A stretch of DNA of 5,431 bases from positions 1-5,431 of the forward strand of contig URFF01000082.1 of NCBI GenBank assembly GCA_900546995.1. Direction: 5' to 3'. Every line of letters starts with the position of its first letter. Within the stretch, counting starts at the first letter, position 1. Below the pieces are notes generated by a model that ran no database searches, was not told where the DNA came from, and saw only the letters and a program-made list of their open reading frames with translations. Positions 1-5,431 of this stretch are shown one piece after another. The stretch is from an uncultured Sutterella sp. GTDB taxonomy: Bacteria > Pseudomonadota > Gammaproteobacteria > Burkholderiales > Burkholderiaceae_F. The translations under genes were made by a program, and so were the position numbers.

Positions 1-12
1 GGGGGGCAAACT

Positions 13-59
13 GAGCTTTAAGGCAATCTTTTCTGTTTTGCCTTTTTATGGAGCTTTAA
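13..59 (+). promoter_or_regulatory. Leader hairpin and direct repeat before the autotransporter gene
   Basis: A perfect 7-bp stem, AAGGCAA (20-26) with TTGCCTT (38-44), encloses an 11-base loop and is followed by more T (45-47). It could be the intrinsic terminator of a gene to the left of the window, or a leader or attenuator structure of the autotransporter mRNA. The nonamer GAGCTTTAA occurs twice, at 13-21 and 51-59; the second copy overlaps the Shine-Dalgarno. AGCT at 14-17 could also pair with AGCT at 52-55 and close a larger fold over the ribosome-binding site. No promoter fits between the hairpin and the start codon, so transcription must begin to the left of it. Whether it acts as a terminator or as a leader is undecided. 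Confidence 0.35.
50..53 (+). promoter_or_regulatory. Shine-Dalgarno GGAG of the autotransporter gene
   Basis: GGAG lies 6 bases before the ATG at 60, which is good spacing. It supports that start, as does the signal peptide that begins immediately after it. Confidence 0.7.
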
Positions 60-2279
60 ATGTCATATTTCATTTTAAAACCTGCAGTCTACGCTACGTT
101 AGCGGCCTTCTCTGCCTCAGTATTTGCTGCTGGAGCGACCATTCTTGAAGACAATAAAGTCTACGACACCATTAATACGCCTGACGGATTTGTCATTCAG
201 AGCAACAGCACAGTAACTTCTGCTGACGGTAAGTTTATAACTGGCGGATCGAGACAGGAAATTGATCCTAACGGAAAACTTTACTTGAATAATGAAAACG
301 CAGAAATAACAACTGGTGGAAGTTTCTTCGTAAGCGAAGGTGCTCAAATTAAGCAAAATTCCAAAAATAATTTGAAAAATCTTACCTTTGCTGGCGGCGC
401 TATGACGTTAAGCAACGCTCATTTAGCCGTTGATGGAACTTTAACGTATTCTTCGGGTCGCCCTGAGGAAAGTGGCTCATATATTCAAACCATTAATGGT
501 GGCTCATTAACTGTTGACCATTTTGTCGCTAATACCTACTACGCCATTACAAATTCCCACGATGGGTCGGGCGGGACAGTCACTATACGAGACCTTGATG
601 CTGTTGGCATGGTCACAAATGACATCAACGGTGTTTTCAATATTACAGAAACTGCCAACATTGGTCATTTCTGGAACTTAGGTACGGTCAATGCTCAAAA
701 CGCTGTTATTGAAATTAGCCCACGTGAAGATATGATGCCTGTTGACTATGACGGCACCACCATCTATAAACACGAAGATGGCCGGACCTATGTTTTCGGT
801 AACGGCGTTGATCGCAAGCAAAGTGATGAAACCAATCAAGCCAGCATGGATGTAGCAACTTTGATCGTACACGGTAATGCAATCAACACTAAGGCTTCTG
901 CGTTAAATGCTACTAATCTTCAAGTTGATGAAACACTGAGAAACGATACGAGTTCAACCATAAACATCACAGATGGTCATGCTAACGTCGGAAACGTGGT
1001 TGGCGATGACGGCTTTATTAATTTAGAAAACTCGTCCTTTGCTGTTAACGGCGATTCTGAGCTTGGGATTGTCACAGCTAATAAATCCGATGTTATCTTC
1101 AATTCTGGCGACAGCCGAATCAAGATGTTAAGCGGTGAAGATAAATCAATCTGGATAACCAGTACTGAAGCCACACTTACCGTTGACACAAAAGACGGTA
1201 CGATGTCTGTCAACACGACGGGTGAAATTAACGACCAACACAGTAATGTTCAAGAAACACTGGATTGGTTAAATGGTTCTGTTACTGTGGAAAACGGCGA
1301 ACGTACAGGTGACAGTTTTGTAATTTTGCAAGGCGATGTTAACGACGGTATGGTGCTTCGGTTTAATGAAAATGGTGAACTGGAGGTTGTTTCAACTCAA
1401 ACCAATACCCGGTTAGATGCTTACGGCTCTGTAGCAGCTCTCGGCATCATGCAGTGGCGCCACGAAAACACAGACCTTATTCATCGCATGGGGGAATTGC
1501 GTGATAGCTCCCAAGGCGTTGGTACCTGGGCACGTGTCTATGGCTCAGAGCAAGAGTATGGTTCACAAAGCCTCACAAGCAAGAATACTTCTATCCAAGT
1601 TGGTGCTGACTATGACATCGGGTACGGCTGGAAAGTTGGGGCCGCGTTCACTTACACCGATGGATCTGCCGACTATGACGCCGGTAATGCAGATAACAAA
1701 GCCTATAGTATTGCTGCCTATGGCACTTGGCTAGCTGAGAATGGTCAATATGTTGACTTAATCGCTAAATACAGCCGCTTGGGAACTGATTTTAACCTAG
1801 AAGGAATGAGTGGTGATTATGACAACAATGCCTATAGTGTCGCGGCTGAATATGGATGGCATTGGCGTATTAATGAATCTACCTTTATTGAACCTCAGGT
1901 TGGTGTGACATATGGTCGCATCATGGGTGAGGAATTCATTGCAGGTAACGGTGTTTTATTGCAACAAGACGACTTTGATTCGCTTACGGGTAAGATCGGC
2001 ATTCGTGCAGGTTTCCATTTCCCAGAGAACAAAGGCACTATTTACGCCAAAGTCGCCGGTGTTCATGACTTCCAAGGCGACTTCGATGTAACAGCCAAGA
2101 AAGGTGTTGCTGTCAACGCTATCCACGATGATCTAGGAGATACGTGGGTTGAGTTTGGGGTTGGTGCTAACTTTAATTGGACCGAGAACACGTACACCTA
2201 CGTTGACTTAGAACGTGCAAACGGTGGCGAAGTTAAAGAAAACTGGCGCTGGAACGTTGGTCTTCGTCACGTCTTCTAA
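60..2279 (+). CDS. Autotransporter (type Va secretion) with beta-helical passenger and C-terminal barrel
   Basis: This is a complete 739-residue self-secreting surface protein. Residues 1-23 are a Sec signal peptide: Lys7, a hydrophobic Ala-rich core, and a likely V-F-A cut before Ala24. Residues 24 to about 450 form the passenger. It is rich in Asn, Asp, Thr and Gly, with short alternating hydrophobic runs each introduced by Gly (for example at G148, G172, G191 and G208), as expected of a beta-helix with coils of roughly 17-24 residues. Residues about 451-482 look like the linker helix that sits in the pore. Residues about 490-739 are the 12-strand outer-membrane barrel, starting at W490 and ending NWRWNVGLRHVF with the terminal Phe read by the Bam complex. 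The barrel resembles the pertactin/SPATE type (GTWARVYG, DLIAKY, FIEPQVGVTYGR). There is no cysteine anywhere in the protein, which is usual for the class. No serine-protease GDSGS motif, RGD or other recognisable catalytic motif appears in the passenger, so an adhesin or surface-antigen role is an inference only. The barrel assignment is firm; the passenger function is unknown. Confidence 0.93.
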   Translation: MSYFILKPAVYATLAAFSASVFAAGATILEDNKVYDTINTPDGFVIQSNSTVTSADGKFITGGSRQEIDPNGKLYLNNENAEITTGGSFFVSEGAQIKQNSKNNLKNLTFAGGAMTLSNAHLAVDGTLTYSSGRPEESGSYIQTINGGSLTVDHFVANTYYAITNSHDGSGGTVTIRDLDAVGMVTNDINGVFNITETANIGHFWNLGTVNAQNAVIEISPREDMMPVDYDGTTIYKHEDGRTYVFGNGVDRKQSDETNQASMDVATLIVHGNAINTKASALNATNLQVDETLRNDTSSTINITDGHANVGNVVGDDGFINLENSSFAVNGDSELGIVTANKSDVIFNSGDSRIKMLSGEDKSIWITSTEATLTVDTKDGTMSVNTTGEINDQHSNVQETLDWLNGSVTVENGERTGDSFVILQGDVNDGMVLRFNENGELEVVSTQTNTRLDAYGSVAALGIMQWRHENTDLIHRMGELRDSSQGVGTWARVYGSEQEYGSQSLTSKNTSIQVGADYDIGYGWKVGAAFTYTDGSADYDAGNADNKAYSIAAYGTWLAENGQYVDLIAKYSRLGTDFNLEGMSGDYDNNAYSVAAEYGWHWRINESTFIEPQVGVTYGRIMGEEFIAGNGVLLQQDDFDSLTGKIGIRAGFHFPENKGTIYAKVAGVHDFQGDFDVTAKKGVAVNAIHDDLGDTWVEFGVGANFNWTENTYTYVDLERANGGEVKENWRWNVGLRHVF

Positions 2280-2292
2280 TCTTCTTTCCTAA

Positions 2293-2320
2293 ACCCTGGG
2301 GAACACCCCAGGGTGTCTTT
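2293..2320 (+). terminator. Intrinsic terminator of the autotransporter gene, overlapping the next gene's RBS
   Basis: A perfect 9-bp stem, ACCCTGGGG (2293-2301) with CCCCAGGGT (2306-2314), closes an AACA tetraloop 13 bases after the stop codon and is followed by GTCTTT. The stem is very stable, but the U tract is short and interrupted, so termination may be partial. The next gene starts only 9 bases after the stem. Confidence 0.75.
2310..2315 (+). promoter_or_regulatory. Putative Shine-Dalgarno of the HTH gene, buried in the terminator stem
   Basis: AGGGTG is the only purine-rich sequence at a workable distance before the ATG at 2324 (8 bases after the hexamer, 10 after AGGG). Its first five bases (2310-2314) form the 3' arm of the terminator hairpin. 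In folded mRNA this site would be double-stranded, so initiation should be weak or conditional. Confidence 0.4.
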
Positions 2321-2323
2321 CCG

Positions 2324-2794
2324 ATGGGCCAAAAACTTTTATTCACCCAACATCAAAAACAACAAGTCTTGGTTTGTCTATTACAGGGATTATCAATTGA
2401 AAAAACCGCTAGACAATGTCAAATACCTCGCATAATTATTGCAAAATGGGCCAAACGCGTTTCTGCACATGACATCAGCTGGGCGGAGTCGGACGATTTC
2501 AATCGACAGATAAGGGTAAAAGCATTTGCTCTGTTTGAACTTGGACATGGTTATAAATATTCTGCTAAAGAATTGGGGGTGCCAATCAGTCGAGTTAAAT
2601 ACTGGCAAGAGCAATATAAAGTTGGAAACAAGGAGTTTTTCTTTTCGGGAAAAAGCCGGCCTCGGGCCTACGCGCCAACTAAAAAAGAAAAGATTCTTGC
2701 GGAATACAAAGCAACGAATGAATCCAAAAAGACATTTTGTCGCCGTTTTGACGTAACACCTGCCACCTTAAGGCGGTGGCTTAAAGAAACGTAA
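2324..2794 (+). CDS. Orphan DNA-binding protein with three tandem helix-turn-helix units (transposase OrfA-like)
   Basis: This is a 156-residue Lys/Arg-rich protein. Three helix-turn-helix units follow one another: about residues 8-45 (TARQCQIPRIIIAKW), 61-98 (SAKELGVPISRVKYW) and 118-154 (CRRFDVTPATLRRW). In each, a hydrophobic residue at the turn (I34, V86, V144) is exactly 8 positions before a Trp (W42, W94, W152), so the units look like diverged copies of one fold. The type resembles the N-terminal part of IS3/IS150-like OrfA proteins and related HTH proteins. However, there is no DDE catalytic domain, no second ORF after it, and no terminal inverted repeats were seen, so this is not a visible insertion sequence. 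A solo regulator or a domesticated transposase remnant is more likely. The ATG at 2324 is preferred because the first HTH begins only a few residues later. The gene starts right behind the autotransporter terminator on the same strand and is probably expressed by read-through. Target DNA and role are unknown. Confidence 0.75.
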   Translation: MGQKLLFTQHQKQQVLVCLLQGLSIEKTARQCQIPRIIIAKWAKRVSAHDISWAESDDFNRQIRVKAFALFELGHGYKYSAKELGVPISRVKYWQEQYKVGNKEFFFSGKSRPRAYAPTKKEKILAEYKATNESKKTFCRRFDVTPATLRRWLKET

Positions 2795-2896
2795 ATTAAA
2801 CAACAAGCGAACACTGTTAAATTTTTATTGATCTAAATTGCAACTAAGGCGGAGACCCACCCCGCCCTAGCTCTTTAGGTAAGACTTCAGAACTTT
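2795..2896. other. Convergent intergenic spacer
   Basis: This 102-base spacer lies between two genes that end towards each other. The left half is AT-rich with no clear structure. The right half holds the GC-rich hairpin listed separately. No RNA gene, promoter or small ORF with a convincing ribosome-binding site was seen. Confidence 0.6.
2844..2870 (-). terminator. Probable terminator hairpin of the dipeptidase gene
   Basis: Arms 2844-2852 (CTAAGGCGG) and 2862-2870 (CCGCCCTAG) surround a 9-base loop. Read as minus-strand RNA, the single non-Watson-Crick position becomes a G-U wobble and the 9-bp stem is continuous; in plus-strand RNA the same position is an A-C mismatch. The structure therefore fits the minus-strand gene better, and it lies 26 bases after that gene's stop. 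The U tract on either side is weak, so this may be a Rho-independent terminator of modest strength, or act on both strands. Confidence 0.5.
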
Positions 2897-4696
2897 TTAC
2901 TTAAGGACTTTCACTGTGTCAAACGCAGTTAAACGATCCCGACCATCCCGCGTATAAAGATAAGTGTCGTATACGGCACCAGGCACCATGAATTTAGCCA
3001 AATCTTTTTGGACAAAACTCATCACCATATCTTTCTTGCCATCGCTGTTGATGTCTTCAATGGCGTACGCCGTCGGCTTAGCCAGGTCACTCATCAACGC
3101 CTTGCCGTCGCTGGCCCGACTGATGCCGGCATAGGTCTTTTCCCGATTGATTTGAGTGGCGTCCAAATCTTCATCGCTGAGCAAGGCGATCTTAATGGTT
3201 GCGTTGCTCTTTGGATCCAACGTATCAGACAGAATTACAATCTTGTGCGGTGCGATTTGATCCAAACGAGCTTGGATTGCGCCTTGGGCTTCCGTGAGTT
3301 TAGCGACATTGTAACGGTGCAAAATCGCAAGTGCCTTGTCTTCTGAAACACTCAAAGCGGCCCGAGCCTGAGATTCGATGCCAACCTTTTCCTCAGCCCA
3401 CTTCTTTTCCAACTTTTGGATGAATTTCAGGTTGCTCTTGAAATCATCGCGTTGATAATCAATCACGTTCGCATTATTGACGAAGGTCATTGAGGCATAC
3501 TCGGGGTGATAGTCAAAACGGGTCGGCTGAGCGTGGAAATGCTCCTTCGTTGCGGTAGCCGCACTCATAAAGCTTTGATTTTCGCTGGGTTTAGCAAGCG
3601 GATAAGAGGGAACAAACGGTGTTTCGCACGGGCGAGCCAACGCTCGATAACTGGCGATTAACACCGGTTCGACATCAACATCAAACACAACAGATTCATG
3701 CGTTGCCGTACGGCACGGACCATAACTTAAGTGGTGATACCACCCGTCATCATCGCCAATTTCTTCCTCATGAGCGCGAAGGATGTTTTGAACGTCTTTA
3801 ATCGTGAATTGACGGTCTGTCACGACAGAATACGGGAATTGATCGGCGTCCTTAATGGTGTCACCGGTAATGTATTCCCAAGCGATCTGGTTGCGGCGGA
3901 AATTGTATTCAGCAGTACGTTTAGCAAGCGGCTGAACCGCTTCGCGGAAATTGAAATCCGAGTAATCTCCAGCCTTGGCCGGCTTATAGTGTCCCGTCTT
4001 AATCAAGCGCTCAATCAACCCCGGCGATGTAATGACATTGTCCTTGTCCGTGACATCAACCTTGCCCAACATGAAGTTGTTTGGGATGTAAACGATTTCG
4101 TTATCCTGAATCTTGCGGGCTATCCACATATTGCCTTTGTGAATTGCAAGCTGCCAAGCTTCATGACCGTCGGCAATGGTATAAGTTCTACCTTCAGCGT
4201 TGTAACCGTACTTGGCTAATAAATCGGCGGCGATGTCAATTGCTTCTCTAGCGGAATGAGCCCGTTCGGCCAACAGTCTGCGAATGCCGTAACCGATGCC
4301 GCCGTTCGTCAATTTTTGATCCTTGTCAAAAATCATTGAACAATTGTTGGACACAATGACCACGCCGGCTTCATTGACAAAACCATCGGAGAATGACTGC
4401 CCCTTGGGCGAAAGCGTTTGAGACCAATAAAAGCCAAGTGTCTCACGAACTTGAGGAATTTTTGCTGCGGTCGGCTCATAAGTGATCATTTCACCAGCCT
4501 TATGCTTAGCGGGCGGCACCCAATACTGGGCGTTCATGATGCGACCGCCATTGTCTTCATTATGACCGATCAAAATTTTTCCGGTCTCGGAAATATTCTT
4601 CCCAACAATAACCGTTGAGCAGGCCAAAGCAGACATGGGTAACGTTAACAGCGCCGCTGAAACAGCCGCTGCGACCAATGAAGAACGAGTTGTCAT
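2897..4696 (-). CDS. Exported C69-family dipeptidase (Ntn hydrolase) with C-terminal calcium-motif module
   Basis: This 599-residue cysteine peptidase belongs to the PepD/dipeptidase A family, whose members release amino acids from dipeptides. Residues 1-25 are a signal peptide (TTRSS, a hydrophobic Ala/Leu core, then SALA). Cutting after Ala25 leaves Cys26 first, in the family's N-terminal CST motif, so Cys26 is the expected N-terminal nucleophile. Further family signatures are GHNEDNG (44-50), NEAGV (108-112), GIGYGIRRLLAERA (133-146), SAREAI (148-153) and WIARK (191-195). The peptidase region runs to about residue 400. A Lys/Glu/Ala-rich helical stretch follows. Residues about 484-599 form an extra module with DINSDGKKD (D548, N550, D552, D556), a calcium-loop pattern as in dockerin or VCBS/FG-GAP repeats. 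An upstream in-frame TTG at 4717 would add seven residues, but that extension is encoded by the Shine-Dalgarno itself, so the ATG at 4696 is the start. It is likely periplasmic or extracellular. It is separated from hydG by a terminator and has its own promoter with FNR- and CRP-like sites. Confidence 0.92.
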   Translation of the reverse strand: MTTRSSLVAAAVSAALLTLPMSALACSTVIVGKNISETGKILIGHNEDNGGRIMNAQYWVPPAKHKAGEMITYEPTAAKIPQVRETLGFYWSQTLSPKGQSFSDGFVNEAGVVIVSNNCSMIFDKDQKLTNGGIGYGIRRLLAERAHSAREAIDIAADLLAKYGYNAEGRTYTIADGHEAWQLAIHKGNMWIARKIQDNEIVYIPNNFMLGKVDVTDKDNVITSPGLIERLIKTGHYKPAKAGDYSDFNFREAVQPLAKRTAEYNFRRNQIAWEYITGDTIKDADQFPYSVVTDRQFTIKDVQNILRAHEEEIGDDDGWYHHLSYGPCRTATHESVVFDVDVEPVLIASYRALARPCETPFVPSYPLAKPSENQSFMSAATATKEHFHAQPTRFDYHPEYASMTFVNNANVIDYQRDDFKSNLKFIQKLEKKWAEEKVGIESQARAALSVSEDKALAILHRYNVAKLTEAQGAIQARLDQIAPHKIVILSDTLDPKSNATIKIALLSDEDLDATQINREKTYAGISRASDGKALMSDLAKPTAYAIEDINSDGKKDMVMSFVQKDLAKFMVPGAVYDTYLYTRDGRDRLTAFDTVKVLK

Positions 4697-4700
4697 ATTT

Positions 4701-4706
4701 CCTCCT
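4701..4706 (-). promoter_or_regulatory. Strong Shine-Dalgarno AGGAGG that fixes the dipeptidase start
   Basis: On the minus strand a full AGGAGG lies 4 bases before the ATG at 4696. It lies inside the alternative reading that begins at TTG 4717, which makes the longer version improbable. Confidence 0.85.
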
Positions 4707-4735
4707 AGCGAAAACAAGAGACTGCTCCGGTCCTC

Positions 4736-4765
4736 ATTATCGGCCGAGATCTACCTTCATGTGAA
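4736..4765 (-). promoter_or_regulatory. Sigma70-like promoter of the dipeptidase gene
   Basis: On the minus strand, TTCACA (4765-4760, five of six matches to TTGACA) and GATAAT (4741-4736, five of six to TATAAT) are 18 bases apart. Transcription would start near 4726-4729 and give a leader of about 30 bases before the ATG. The spacer contains the palindromes TCGGCCGA (4740-4747) and AGATCT (4747-4752), of unknown meaning. The -35 element coincides with one half of the CRP-like palindrome. Confidence 0.55.
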
Positions 4766-4775
4766 AATAATCACT
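4760..4775. promoter_or_regulatory. CRP-like palindrome TGTGA-N6-TCACT
   Basis: TGTGA (4760-4764), six bases, then TCACT (4771-4775) matches nine of ten core positions of the CRP consensus TGTGA-N6-TCACA. Its centre (4767.5) is about 38-41 bases upstream of the predicted dipeptidase start of transcription, which is close to a class II activator position. It overlaps the -35 element, so repression is also possible. Confidence 0.5.
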
Positions 4776-4780
4776 TACAT

Positions 4781-4794
4781 TTGATTAGGATCAA
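4781..4794. promoter_or_regulatory. Perfect FNR-type box TTGAT-N4-ATCAA
   Basis: TTGATTAGGATCAA matches every fixed position of the FNR/ANR consensus. Its centre (4787.5) is about 58-61 bases upstream of the predicted start of transcription, close to the class I FNR position near -61, and exactly 20 bp from the CRP-like centre. It lies between the hydG terminator and the dipeptidase promoter. Oxygen-responsive control of the dipeptidase is inferred. Confidence 0.65.
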
Positions 4795-4799
4795 TCTTT

Positions 4800-4836
4800 A
4801 AATAAAAAGCCGGAAGCTTTGAGCTAACCGGCCTTT
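4800..4836 (-). terminator. Intrinsic terminator of hydG
   Basis: Read on the minus strand, GCCGG (4832-4828) pairs with CCGGC (4813-4809). AAA (4836-4834) and UUU (4808-4806) extend the stem past a one-base bulge, and a small inner AGC/GCT stem can form in the loop. The T-rich run TTTTTATTT (4808-4800) follows directly. This is a convincing Rho-independent terminator 21 bases after the hydG stop, separating hydG from the dipeptidase gene. Confidence 0.8.
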
Positions 4837-4857
4837 GAATGGGAAAGATTCAATCCT

Positions 4858-5431
4858 TTAGAACCTGAAATCCCGTTCCCCTTCTTCAATCTGCAAACGA
4901 ATCACACTTGCTTTGCGGATTTTTTCATGATCAATTTTGGGAATTTCCGCCTCGATCACTTTTTTCGCAGCTTCGCGAGTCTGTGGGCGAGCGTAGTCTT
5001 CTGCGTATTCTTTCAATGTCATGATCGCATTGGCTTGGCAATACGTCGCGATTTCCCCTGTCTTTGCCAGTGACATGAAGCGATCTCCTGTGCGCCCTGC
5101 TCGGTAGCAGGCGGTACACCAGCTCGGCAAATACCCGCCGTCTAAAAGCCACTTCACCACTTCATCGAGGGTACGACGATCACTCGTCTCAAATTGCGCG
5201 GAATTTTCTTCTTTTTCCTCTTTGATCACATAACCGCCAACGCTCGTTCGAGAGCCACCGCTGATTTGTGACACCCCCATTTCCAAACACTTGCCGCGAA
5301 CACGAGCGGATTCTCGCGTGGAGATAATCATGCCCGTATAAGGCACCGCGAGGCGAATCAAGGCGACAATTTTCAGAAATAGCTCATCTGGTACAGCGTT
5401 AGTGAAGGTCGCCGGGTCCACATCATCGGCA
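4858..5431 (-). CDS. hydG: HydG, [FeFe] hydrogenase maturase (radical-SAM tyrosine lyase), C-terminal part
   Basis: This is the last 190 or so residues of HydG; the reading frame stays open through the right edge, and the full protein is usually about 470 residues. HydG cleaves tyrosine to p-cresol and a fragment that yields the CO and cyanide ligands of the hydrogenase H-cluster, working with HydE and HydF in the cytoplasm. Visible signatures are LRLAVPYTG-type sequence (here IRLAVPYTGMIISTRE), VSQISGGSRTSVGGY, and the C-terminal auxiliary iron-sulfur site C-x2-C-x22-C, with Cys codons at 5116-5118, 5107-5109 and 5038-5040 around YRAGRTGDRFM. The end, GERDFRF, is typical of the family. The radical-SAM CxxxCxxC motif and the start lie outside the window. 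An internal GTG at 5421 is not the start. A terminator follows the gene. Other hyd genes are expected upstream, beyond the right edge. Confidence 0.95.
   Translation of the reverse strand, partial: ADDVDPATFTNAVPDELFLKIVALIRLAVPYTGMIISTRESARVRGKCLEMGVSQISGGSRTSVGGYVIKEEKEENSAQFETSDRRTLDEVVKWLLDGGYLPSWCTACYRAGRTGDRFMSLAKTGEIATYCQANAIMTLKEYAEDYARPQTREAAKKVIEAEIPKIDHEKIRKASVIRLQIEEGERDFRF

Noticed and set aside
1501..1734. Alternative 77-codon plus-strand ORF in the autotransporter barrel region
   Set aside because: It is out of frame within a confident barrel-coding sequence and has no domain or ribosome-binding site.
2762..2780. Inverted repeat GCCACC/GGTGGC at the end of the HTH gene
   Set aside because: It is inside the coding sequence of the third HTH, has no T run after it and is readily explained by codon content.
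2828..2841. Second FNR-like site near TTGATCTAAATTGC
   Set aside because: Only the left half-site matches; the right half is degenerate and it lies between convergent gene ends with no promoter.
2324..2896. Complete insertion sequence around the HTH gene
   Set aside because: No terminal inverted repeats, target-site duplication, second ORF or DDE domain could be found on either side.
3731..4219. Open reading frame of 162 codons on the plus strand inside the dipeptidase gene
   Set aside because: It lies wholly antisense to a well-supported C69 peptidase, lacks a recognisable domain and has no convincing ribosome-binding site; it is a shadow of the real gene.
4619..4624. Lipoprotein reading of the dipeptidase (SALAC as lipobox)
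   Set aside because: Position -3 is Ala rather than Leu/Val/Ile, and the Cys is the conserved N-terminal nucleophile of the C69 family, which explains it better.
4697..4717. Longer dipeptidase starting at TTG 4717
   Set aside because: The extra seven codons contain the AGGAGG ribosome-binding site of the ATG at 4696, and the signal peptide reads naturally from the ATG.

Overview
The window looks like chromosomal DNA of an anaerobic, Gram-negative, probably gut-associated proteobacterium. Three things point that way. There is a type V autotransporter, which requires an outer membrane. There is a secreted C69-family dipeptidase. There is also the C-terminal part of HydG, the radical-SAM maturase of [FeFe] hydrogenase, which is an anaerobic enzyme. 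A textbook FNR-type box fits the same picture. Sutterellaceae, Succinivibrionaceae or Desulfovibrionaceae-like lineages would all be compatible; the genus cannot be fixed from the sequence alone.

Layout, left to right. Bases 1-59 are a short leader with a small hairpin and a Shine-Dalgarno. Bases 60-2279 (+) encode a complete 739-residue autotransporter: signal peptide, Asn/Asp/Thr-rich beta-helical passenger, linker helix, and a 12-strand barrel ending in Phe. A strong intrinsic terminator hairpin follows. Its 3' arm also supplies the only Shine-Dalgarno-like sequence for the next gene (2324-2794, +), an orphan basic protein of 156 residues made of three tandem helix-turn-helix units. A convergent intergenic stretch of about 100 bases with a hairpin separates it from a minus-strand gene (2897-4696). 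That gene encodes an exported C69 dipeptidase with an added C-terminal module carrying a D-x-N-x-D-G-x-x-D calcium-type motif. Its 160-base upstream region holds a promoter, a CRP-like palindrome, a perfect FNR consensus box and the terminator of hydG. The right edge (4858-5431, minus) is the C-terminal part of hydG, cut by the window end.

How the parts relate. The genes form at least three transcription units: autotransporter plus HTH gene by read-through, the dipeptidase alone, and hydG with whatever lies upstream of it outside the window. The most notable regulatory observation is the pair of CRP/FNR-family sites, exactly 20 bp centre to centre, in front of the dipeptidase gene. They suggest that peptide scavenging is tied to anaerobiosis and perhaps carbon status. 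The most notable genetic arrangement is the autotransporter followed by a tandem-HTH protein whose ribosome-binding site is buried in the terminator stem.
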